Positions 55,775-64,000 of a stretch of DNA of 64,000 nt are shown one piece after another. The stretch covers positions 17,691,586 through 17,755,585 of the forward strand of contig NC_080589.1 in the NCBI RefSeq assembly GCF_029962835.1, in the 5' to 3' direction. The translations under genes were made by a program, and so were the position numbers. The notes beneath the pieces are model-generated. The model saw only the letters and a list, made by a program, of their open reading frames with translations. It was not told the origin of the DNA and did not search any database. The stretch comes from Magnolia sinica (lineage: Eukaryota; Streptophyta; Magnoliopsida; Magnoliales; Magnoliaceae). Position 1 is the stretch's first letter. The number at the start of each line of letters is the position of its first letter.

Positions 55775-56494
55775 TGTTAGGGGAACTGCGGAAGCACACT
55801 GAGTTGAATCAAGGATAGCAATCCAAAAGCACCAAGTAAAAGGGAGAAGAACATAATGATTTAACATGGAAAAACCCTTTCGGGAAAAAAACCACGACAC
55901 AAAGTGACAGATGATCACTATGGAAACATAATTACAAAGTATAGAGCTTACCGATTCATATAACCTCGAATCTCACCCTTGCTACACCCATTTGAAACCC
56001 TTGGATGATTTGGAAACCCTAGAACACTTGCATCCCATCCCAATTCCGATTGCACTCCAATATATAGCCTTTGGAGGAAACCCAATAAAAAAGGAAACAA
56101 ATCCCGCAAATTCACAACTCTGCGAAAATCTGTGCTGACCAGTTCAATGGCATCGAACGCCCTTCTTTGTCATCGAACTTATCCTTCGATGGCATTGAAG
56201 CAGGGTGGGTGGCATCGAACTAACACCCAAAAAGTCTAGAGGCAAAACCTGATTTTTCGAAATATCTTGATTGCATCGGGCCTTGTTCGATGTCATCGAA
56301 GGTGTAATCGAACACCCTTTGATGGCATTGAAAAAATGCCAAGATAGGTTTGGGTCAGTGACCAACTGGAGAAAATTCGAAAAATCTCAATGGGATCGAG
56401 CACTGTTCGATGTCATTGAAGGTGACATCGAACAGTTCGTCGATTGCATCAACATGCCCAGTAATAAACTCAATTTAAAACATCTATTACAATA
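55775..56494 (-). repeat. 3' LTR of the Tork-like element
   Basis: It matches 59558-60282 with numerous substitutions. A TATATA on the minus strand lies at 56061-56066. Region 56145-56440 holds about nine copies of GCATCGAA or TCATTGAAG. The LTR start on the minus strand is eroded (TATTGTAATAG against TGTTGTATTAG). Confidence 0.85.
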
Positions 56495-56603
56495 ATCTCT
56501 ACCATATCTTCAATCATCAAACTTGTAGCTTGTTGTCCTCTTCACTTATCTCTACCTCGCATCATAAATCCATCATTACTTCTCGTGTACACTCCATCTT
56601 CCT

Positions 56604-57060
56604 TTATGACATCACCAAGCCCAGAGAAGTTGCACAGAACTTGAACTTCTCCGTAGGAATCACCTTGGTGAGCATATTCGCTAGATTCATGCTGTTGTGA
56701 ATCTTCTCCAGAGTCACACCTCCTACCTCAAGCACCTGTCGAATAAAATAGTGACGAATATCAATGTGTTTAGTACGGGAGTGATAAATAGAAATTTTAA
56801 CTAAATTGATAGTGCTCTCGCTGCCACAAGTAACCGACACGGCCTCTTATTGAAGCCCTAACTGATTTATCATGCCTCTAAATGAAACACATTCTTTAAA
56901 TGCTTCCATCACTGCCATATACTCAGTTTCGGTTGTGGAAAGAACCATCACGGACTGCAGCTTCGATATCCAACTAATTGCTCCATCCACTAGTACACGA
57001 GAAACCTGAAGTCGACTTTCTGGAATCCACACCGCCTGCATAGTTTAAACTATATACCCT
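56604..57060 (-). pseudogene. Tork-like RNase H
   Basis: Minus strand: STTETEYMAVMEAFKECVSF in 56847-57041, then SESTINLVKISIYHSRTKH, IDIRHYFIR and NMLTKVIPTEKF in 56604-56840. The two parts are separated by a stop. These are the C-terminal copia RNase H motifs. Confidence 0.85.
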
Positions 57061-58080
57061 ACCAACTTTTTCTCTATTTTCTCAAAAGTTAAGAAGTAGT
57101 CTTTTGTACCTCGAATGTATCGAAGTAGTCATTTCATCGCTTCCTAATGTTACTTGCTAGGGTTTGACATGTATTTGCTTACAATACCGACTACTTACGA
57201 AATATCCGGTCTCATACAGACCATGACATACGTTAAACTGTCAACCACATTCGAATAAGGCACATAAGACATATCTTGCTTTTCTTCATTAGTTTTGGGA
57301 CATTGTTCTGAAGAATGCTTGAAGCGAGCTATGTGGGGAACGCTCACTGGCTTTGCCTGGTCTATCCCATACTTGATCAACACTTTTTCAAGGTATTCTG
57401 CCTGTGATAACCAAAGCCTGCTCCTCTTCCTGTCTATATGAATATCTATGCCGAGAATTCTCTTTGCAACCCCTAGATCTTTCATCTCGAATGTCCATGA
57501 TAACTGAGTCTTCAGTATATCGATTTCAGACATATCATGATTGGCGATCAACATATTATCAATATACAATACTAGGATGATGAATTTTTCTTCACTCAGT
57601 GTCTTGTAATAGACATAGTGATCACATTCACTCCTGGTAAATTTCTGACTCAATATGAAATAATAAAAATTTTTATACCACTGCCTAAGCGATTGTTTTA
57701 GGCCATATAATGACCTCATTAACCTACAAACTTTGTTCTCTCCCCCTTTAACTTCGTCACCCTATAGTTGTTTCATGTAGATCTGCTCTTCTAACTCCCT
57801 GTGTATGAATGCAGTCTTGACATCCATCTATTCCAGCTCGAGATCGTATTGAACAACTAACGCCAATACGAATTTGATAGATACCTACTTAACAACCGAT
57901 GCAAATATCTTTATGAAGTCAATTCATTCTCTTTGAGCATTCATTACCAGCCTCGCTTTATATTTATCATATTTCCTTTTGAATAACCACTTGCATTCAA
58001 TCGCTTTTCGGCTTATTGAAAGCTCCACTAGCTCCCATGTGTGGTTCTTGTTTAAAGGGTCAATCTCATCGTCCATAGCC
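57061..58080 (-). pseudogene. Tork-like reverse transcriptase
   Basis: The open part 57195-57719 contains RSLYGLKQSLRQWYKNF, a YIDNML block where YVDD is expected (second Asp is Asn), MKDLGVAKRILGIDI and YVPYSNVVDSLTYVMVCMRPD. The N-terminal RT is traceable through stops up to about 58080 (for example the MDVKTAF-type region near 57820). The active site change and stops mean no activity. Confidence 0.85.
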
Positions 58081-58289
58081 ACCACTTTTATGCATCAAGC
58101 TCATCAAGAGCCTCCTAAATAGTAGACGGGTCCCCATCATATGTAATGGGGCATATGCGATATTAGAGTCGTCCCTTTATCTTGCCGGTAACTTGCCATT
58201 ACGCGGTAGGTTTCTTCTCATAGGTAGCTTCTCCACCTGCTCCTGTACTTTTATCTGCGCATCAGTCTCAGCCTTCATGCCCTGCTTAC

Positions 58290-58640
58290 TTATGTGGCTC
58301 AGATGAGCATGCTACTTATAAGTAGAAGTGGAATTCGCTACGACCACTGAAACTCCACCTGTTGAAGTGCTCCCGATCAACCTGTAAAGGTTTTTGAGCC
58401 TCTGCGCTTTTATAATCACAAGTGCCCTCTTAGATACTTTAAGGGCAACATCAAATTCAATGAACTTGAATCCTATTGCCTCAAGTGTACTGAAAGAAAT
58501 CAAACTCTTTTTCATGTCGAGAACGTGCCTCACCTCGGTTAGGTTATGATCTGTCCCATCAAACATTTTGATGAGCACCATACCAATAGCCACAACATTA
58601 CAGGCAATGTTATTGCCCATAAACACCTATCTACCATCTC
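58290..58640 (-). pseudogene. Tork-like protease/GAG-pre fragment
   Basis: The piece GMVLIKMFDGTDHNLTEVRH, then VLDMKKSLISFSTLEAIGF and LKNLYRLIGSTSTGG, is the region between protease and integrase. After it (58090-58310) only a few HLSHISKQGM-like residues remain before RT-related sequence, so the integrase core is deleted. Confidence 0.75.
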
Positions 58641-58649
58641 ACTATCTGT

Positions 58650-59540
58650 ACTTAGTGAACTAACTCCGATGAGGAGTCATGTGGTAAGATGCCCATATGT
58701 TTAGAATCTACTTGTACGTTCATCAGACGTGGCAGCGTTGGCCTCCCTGGAAGAAGCCTCAGAGTCTTCTTTTTTTAATTTAGAATTTGCACAATCTTTC
58801 TTCATGTGTCTTATCATCCCACAGTTTCAGCACTTTAACCTCCATTTGCCCTTGCTCTTGGATTTGGATATCGACCTTGAAAATCCTATATCTCGCTCAG
58901 CATTCCTGTCTCTCGTAAGTAGTGCATCAAAAGAGGTCCCTATGCTACCGTTTATCTTTCTCATAACCTTCCCCTAGAGGGATGAGATAACGGTGTCCAC
59001 ACTCAGGAACTAATTATTGGTGTACAATGAGTTCCTGAATGACTCATACGAAGCCAAAAGAGAATTCATCAAAATATATGCCTGATCTTCATCTTTGACC
59101 ACTTCCTCTATGTTTAGCAATTTGCAAATCAACTTATTAAAACTACTGATGTGGGCCTCCACATCTCCACCCTCTGCCATCCTGAGGTTAAACAACTATA
59201 GCTTCAAGTGTAGGCGATTCTTAAGGTTCTTTTTTGCATAAACGTTCTCTAACTTTGCCCACAAACTCGCTGCGGTTTTCTCCCTCAAAACATTGTAGAG
59301 AACCTCATCTGTGAGACACAATCGGATAGAGGATAAGACATTCTTATCAAGAGTATTTCAGTCTTCGTCACTTATAGATGGTCGTCGCTCCTCAAGAGCC
59401 CCATCTGCCTTGCTTAATTAATAGGCTTATCATCTTAACCTTCAATAATTCAAAATTATTTTTGCCTCGGTACTTCTCAATATCATATTTATCGTTTCCC
59501 ATTGATACTAATCCTTCTGATTCAAGCATGCGCCCCAATT
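58650..59540 (-). pseudogene. Tork-like gag
   Basis: On the minus strand a MFNLRMAEGGDVEAHISSFN block (capsid) and LLASYESFRNSLY are seen at 59010-59195. The zinc-knuckle region near 58800-58840 and a downstream part follow in other frames. The N-terminal part up to the primer site is recognisable only through stops. Confidence 0.75.
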
Positions 59541-59544
59541 TTAT

Positions 59545-59555
59545 CTCTGATACCA
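59545..59555 (-). other. Primer binding site (initiator tRNA-Met) of the Tork-like element
   Basis: TGGTATCAGAG on the minus strand, two bases inside the 5' LTR; the standard copia primer site. Confidence 0.85.
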
Positions 59556-59557
59556 CT

Positions 59558-60282
59558 TGTTAGGGGGATTATGGAAGCACACAAAAATGAATAAAGGATA
59601 GTAATCCAAAAGCACCAAGCAAAAGGGAGAAGAACACATCTATTTTAACGTGGTAAAAACCCTTTTGGGAAAAAAGCGATGGCACAAATCGACAGATGAT
59701 CACTATGAAAGCAAAGATTACAAAGAGAAAGAGTTTACCCGATTCGAACAACCTCAAATCTCCCCCTTACTACATCCCTTTGAAACCTTTAGATGATTTA
59801 AAAAGCCTAGAACACTTGCATCCTATCCCATCTCAATTCCGATTGCACTCCAATATATAGCCTTTGGAGAAAACCCAATCAGAAAAGGAAACAAAACCTG
59901 CAAATTTGCAACTTTAAGAAAATCTACGCCGATCAGTTGGATGGCATCGAACACCCTTCGATGTCATCGAAACTTATCCTTTGATGGCATCGAAGCCAGG
60001 TCGATGGTATTGAACTAACACCCAAACATCTAAAGACAAAACTTGAATTTTCAAAATATCTTGATTGAATTGGGCCATGTTCAAAGTCATCGAAGGTGCA
60101 ATCGAACACCCTTCGATGGCATCGAAAAAATGGCAAGATAGGTCAGCGACCAACTGGAGAAAATTCAAAAAATCTCGATGGGATCGAGCACTGTATGATG
60201 TCATTGAAGGTGACATTGAACAGTCTGTCGATTGCATTGATAGGCCTAATAACAAACTTGATTTAAGACATCTAATACAACA
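59558..60282 (-). repeat. 5' LTR of the Tork-like element
   Basis: A 725-bp LTR, with a minus-strand TATATA at 59854-59859 and a CATCGAA/TCATTGAAG cluster at 59940-60240 as in the sister LTR. Confidence 0.85.
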
Positions 60283-60329
60283 AATTGTTAGCCTCTTGCT
60301 TCATGTAGAAATCTCGCGTGCACACCCCA

Positions 60330-60620
60330 CAACGTCACTCGCTCTTCTTCTCCTTCTTCCTTTTCTCTTTCTTCTTGCTTCGAGTTTCAACTTCTTGTTC
60401 CTCAACCTAGACACTTGCTACTCCCTCCTCTGTTTCCTCATGCTTTCTCTTCTTCTTCTTTTTCTCCTTCTTCTCCAACCTCTTCAGGCTGCGAGGGCTC
60501 TACTGCTTTATGCTTCCTCTTCTTAGAGGGCGGTGTCTCTTCCGCTCTTCAACTAGTTTCTCTATTGCTAGTTCTACAGATTTCCCTAGTACTGAATCGG
60601 CTGCAGTGTTGTAGGTTTGC
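60330..60620 (-). pseudogene. NOP58-like C-terminal fragment, frameshifted
   Basis: The minus strand reads TYNTAADSVLGKSVELAIEK, then after a shift EETPPSKKRKHKAVEPSQ and, after another, KKKKKRKHEETEEG before a stop near 60405. This order (TYN-AADS-L, then Lys/Glu-rich KKRKH tails) resembles plant NOP58/NOP5, a box C/D snoRNP core protein. Only the C-terminus is present, without introns, so it is a processed or captured relic. The family call rests on memory of the motif. Confidence 0.45.
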
Positions 60621-60894
60621 ACATGCAAGCAAATGACCTTATTGAGTTTAATCGACCATGAAAGTGGTTGTATTGAGTTCCAAAAAAAGAAAAATAATGT
60701 TACAAGTTGCAACCATTATAGGGAGGTATTTCAGAGGTGTACAATACATTTGGATTTCAAGATTGTACAAGTGGGGGCACATGATGCAACCGTAAGACTT
60801 TATGTGGAATTGCAAGGACTGTGCTATGCATTAGATATGGAGATCAAGAAAACTGAATACATGGCGTACTTGACTGAGAGGTCATTGCTGTAGA

Positions 60895-61613
60895 TAGGAT
60901 GCCAAAGTCTTCCTGACGCAGGGATGAACGTGATGAGGATAACTACTCCGAATCCACGGAGCTTCTCTGGACTCCTCACAGAGACTTCTCGAATCCACGA
61001 GGAAAGAAAGTAGAAAATAGAAATAAATTTTAATAAATTCGAAATTGATTAATTGATTAATAAAAATGAGTTCACAACCCTTTAAATAGGGGTACCGAGC
61101 AATGGGAAAGAAATCAGAATCAAACTACAACTCAAACTCCTAGAATCCGCGACTTACTATAAATAGTAAACTTACTATTTATAGACGGTCGTGATGTCTA
61201 CTAGTGCGCGAGGTTTTCGGCCAAAAATAGTAAGTGTCCTATTTGGCTTCACCAAACCGTTCTCCTAATTATTCTAAGCTCTTTTCACATTGGGCGCAAC
61301 TCCTAAAGCTCGACGAATGAAGAGTTATAATCAAACTAAAACTTACTATTTATAGTAAAAACGAAATTAAAACAGGGAAACGACCATGGATCCAAGTTTT
61401 CGTAATTTTGGGCTGCATAACCCGGCATAGCAGGGTTGGTTGGCTTCAGTAGCTCGTTCTACCCCAAAATCATATATTTTACGTCAGGTAACTCATTCCG
61501 GATTGCAAGATACGCCCGATTTAAGGTTTGATGGTCTAGATCACTTCTGTCATCGACCAGGCCTTTTCTGATCCATCTTGGCCATGTAACTGTCCGCGAC
61601 CCGCTCTACATCA
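60895..61613 (-). repeat. 3' LTR of the gypsy element, truncated
   Basis: It begins on the minus strand with TGATGTAGAGC at 61613 and matches 52334-53104 in inverted orientation. It stops after GCGTCAGGAAG. Confidence 0.75.
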
Positions 61614-61627
61614 GTCTCCTCCACTTC
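61614..61627 (-). other. Polypurine tract of the gypsy element
   Basis: GAAGTGGAGGAGAC on the minus strand directly precedes the LTR start TGATGTAG. Confidence 0.65.
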
Positions 61628-61639
61628 AAAAGAACTCGT

Positions 61640-62926
61640 CCTCTAGTTCTTGTCATGTTCTGGTTCATGATACTCGGTCAGGTCCGCGACATTGAAAGTC
61701 TGTGAGATTGCCATGTTGTCTGGAAGATCAACAATATAAGCATTATCATTGATCTTTCAGATGATTGGTACCGGTCCAATCTTCTTATTTTTCAACTTGT
61801 TATACGTCCCGGTCGAAAATCTCTCTTTGTACAGATGGACCATAACGCGGTCGCCCACCTCGAACACTTTTTGTCGCCGGTGCTTGTCCGCTTGTTCCTT
61901 ATACTTCTCGTTCGAGGCATGTAGCTTGGTCTGCACTTCCGCATGGATGCCCATGATCTTGTCTGCCATATGTTCTGCTGCAATGCTCGTGCCTGGGTGC
62001 TTGGGCAGAGGGACTAAGTCAAGTGTGTGGCGAGGCACTCGTCCGTAGATAATCTGGAACGATGATCTTCCTGTCGAGCGGTTCACCATGTTGTTGAATG
62101 CAAACTCTGCTTGAGATAAGACCAAATCCCACTGCTTCGATTTTTCTCCTGAAATACAACGAAGGAGGTTTCCCAATGTGCGATTCACAACTTCGGTCTG
62201 CCCATCAGTCTGTGGGTGGTAAGCACTGCTGAATTGAAGTCGAGTATCAAATCGATTCCATAAAGTCCGCCAAAAGTGGCTAATGAACTTCGTGTCACGA
62301 TCGGAAGTAATGGTCTTGGGGACCCCGTGTAGCCGTACGACTTTCCTGAAAAATAAATTCGCCACGTGTGTTGCATCGAGGGTCTTCTTGCATGGGATAA
62401 AGTGTGCCATCTTGGAGAAACGATCTACCACCACGAACACTGAATCCATGCCACGTTGTGTTTGTGGGAGACCAAGCACGAAGTTCATTGATAAATCCTC
62501 CCAAGGACCGTCAGGAACAAGTAACGGGGTGTAGAGGCCCGTATTCTGAGATTGCCCCTTGGAGGTCTGACAAACATGACAACGTTGTACGGCTTTTCCC
62601 ACATCGTGTACTAACTGCGGCCAGTGATACTGCTCTTCCACAAGAGCCCGCGTCTTGTCTCGCCTCAGGTGTCCACCAAGGCCACCTCCATGTAGCTCCT
62701 GAATAATCTGCTCCCTCAGAGAACTTTGGGGGATGCACAATCGATTCCCTTTGAAGAGAAAATCATCCTGTATATGAAGGTCACTAAGGTGACCTTCTTG
62801 ACACTTCATCCAAGAATCTTTGAAGTCCTCATCCTCGGCATACAGCTCCTTGAGACAGTCGAAGCTGACTACCTCGTTGCTCATTGTAATTAGTAGTGAT
62901 GTACGACGACTAAGTGCATCAGACAC
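61640..62926 (-). pseudogene. Gypsy integrase (nearly intact core) with RNase H end
   Basis: A 389-codon open stretch (61757-62926) starts with the RNase H end ([11 protein letters not shown]) and contains the HHCC zinc region ([21 protein letters not shown]), the catalytic contexts [18 protein letters not shown] and [10 protein letters not shown], and the C-terminal [17 protein letters not shown]. An in-frame TGA at 61755-61757 interrupts the [17 protein letters not shown] block; the reading goes on to [16 protein letters not shown] and a TAG near 61650. The core is the best preserved enzyme in the window. Confidence 0.85.
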
Positions 62927-63093
62927 CTTCTTTTATTGCCCTGACTTGTGCTTCAGAACGAATGTGAATTCCTTTAAAATTGCAACCCATCTAGCATGCA
63001 CACGATTCACGTTAGACTGACTATTAATAAACTTTAAAGTTTGATGATCAATTTAGAAACAAACTCTCTTTGATTCAGATAATGCCACCAATG
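62927..63093 (-). pseudogene. Gypsy RNase H middle part, with stops
   Basis: Residues such as INQTLKFINSQSNVNRVHA, then RWVAILKEFTFVLKHKSGQ, belong to RNase H but contain stop codons. It links the RT frame to the integrase frame. Confidence 0.7.
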
Positions 63094-63978
63094 TCACAGT
63101 GCCTGAACAACTGCGTACAACTCAAGCTCATAAGTCGACCACTTCTTTCGGGCTTCGCTGAGCTTCTCACTGTAGAAGGCTACCGGCCTGCCTTCCTGTG
63201 ATAATACTCCTCCAATTCCGACGTATGAAGCGTCACACTCAACCTCAAACAATTTGTCGAAATTAGGAAGCACCAAGACCGGTGTTATAGACAAACGATG
63301 CTTGATCTCATGAAAGCTCTTATCAGCTTTATCGGTCCATTGGAACGGTCCTTTTTTCATGCAATTTGTTATAGGTGCGACTATGGTGATAAAATCTCGC
63401 ACAAATCGACGATAGAAAGTCGCCAACCCATGAAAACTCCTCACCTCATGAATGTTTGTCGGGATCGGCCATTCCCTAATAGCTTGCACCTTTTCATCGT
63501 CCACACGAATGCTTGTGGACGTTACAACAAATCTTAGAAACAACAGGCTGTCAGTTAAAAAACTATACTTCTTCAAGTTGAGATACAACTTGTTAATTTG
63601 TAGGACCTGTTGCACCTGCTTGAGATGTTTTTTGTGCTCTGCCTCATCCTGGCTATATATCAATATGTCATCAAAATATACTACCACAAATCGGCCAGTG
63701 AACGGTTTTAGAACTTGATTCATCAAACGCATAAAAGTACTTGGTGCGTTCGATAGGCCGAAGGGCATGACCAGCTACTCATGCAACCCTTCCTTGGTCT
63801 TGAATGCCGTCTTCCACTCATCACCGGGTCGAATACGAATCTGATGGTACCCGCTTCTTAGATCTAGTTTAGAGAACACCTTGGCCCCTTCTAACATATC
63901 GAGCATGTCGTCCAATCGTGGTATTGGGAATCGATATTTGATGGTAATTTTGTTGATTGCTCGGCTGTCGACACACAT
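63094..63978 (-). pseudogene. Gypsy reverse transcriptase with one nonsense change
   Basis: Minus strand: [20 protein letters not shown] and [15 protein letters not shown] (63775-63978), then [32 protein letters not shown] (intact FDD active site), [17 protein letters not shown] and the RNase H start [15 protein letters not shown]. Between HE and LVMPFGL the codon is TAG, where the family has TGG (Trp), so one G-to-A change split the frame. Confidence 0.85.
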
Positions 63979-64000
63979 GCGCCAGCTTCCATCTTTTTTT

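Larger units (their letters stand above)
55775..60282 (-). mobile_element. Tork-like Ty1/copia retrotransposon lacking integrase
   Basis: Two LTRs (55775-56494 and 59558-60282) flank a 3.06-kb minus-strand interior with gag, a protease/GAG-pre piece, RT and RNase H, but no integrase core. Ends are TGTTAGGGG on the plus strand and TGTTGTATTAG on the minus strand. Flanks GATTG (55770-55774) and AATTG (60283-60287) fit a 5-bp duplication with one change. The PBS lies at 59545-59555. RT/RNase H motifs are those of the Tork/Tnt1 group. Confidence 0.85.
60895..64000 (-). mobile_element. Chromovirus-like Ty3/gypsy retrotransposon, 3' half
   Basis: On the minus strand, RT (63094-63978), RNase H, integrase (61757-62926), a polypurine tract and a 3' LTR follow in order. 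The element enters from beyond the right edge. The LTR lacks its last ~75 bp compared with the copy at 52334-53104, so the left border near 60895 is a truncation. Integrase motifs ([15 protein letters not shown], then [10 protein letters not shown]) point to the chromovirus clade; no chromodomain is visible. Confidence 0.8.

Overview
This is repeat-dominated nuclear DNA of a flowering plant. The evidence is nested Ty3/gypsy and Ty1/copia LTR retrotransposons of plant lineages (Athila-like, SIRE-like, Tork-like, a chromovirus-like gypsy), hAT and Mutator type non-autonomous elements, and a spliced nuclear gene with a plastid-type leader. The many copies of a fold-back repeat rich in GTGGGCCCAC and CCGTCCATC motifs remind me of magnoliid genomes, but that is an inference and weaker than 'angiosperm'. 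I found no bacterial-type operon, CRISPR array, rRNA or tRNA.

Layout. 1-5545: the 3' part of a decayed Athila-like element (RT end, RNase H, integrase, long non-coding tail, 3' LTR). 5546-22890: a nest. A long gypsy-type LTR was split at 5691/20162 by a 14.5-kb SIRE-like copia element on the minus strand. That element carries a 1.27-kb hAT element in its 3' LTR and a 4.09-kb solo LTR (5-bp target duplication ATTCT) in its gag-pol. The solo LTR is related to the LTR into which the copia element itself inserted. 22891-26360: fold-back MITEs and other repeats.

26361-40392: the one large host gene, nine coding exons totalling 1,038 bp (345 codons plus stop), encoding a YeeZ-like NAD(P)-binding Rossmann-fold protein with a probable chloroplast leader. 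Its fifth intron has AT-AC ends and U12-type signals. Its last intron has a GC donor and has grown to 2.8 kb through nested transposons. 40892-41110 is a small copia-type solo LTR just downstream.

42787-54372: a tandem duplication of about 6 kb. Each unit contains one short gene for a Cys-ended single-pass membrane peptide (49 aa at 48009, 48 aa at 53548). After duplication the units gained different insertions: a 2.4-kb TIR element and a fold-back MITE in unit 1, and a minisatellite-bearing element and a gypsy LTR in unit 2. The gypsy LTR lies in sense between the old TATA box and the ATG of the second peptide gene.

54373-64000: repeats, a Tork-like copia element (55775-60282, minus) that has lost its integrase, a decayed fragment resembling the C-terminus of NOP58, and the 3' half of a minus-strand gypsy element (3' LTR, integrase, RNase H, RT) running off the right edge. 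The host genes show no common pathway; most of the sequence records successive insertions. Splice sites and coordinates were read by eye without alignment tools.
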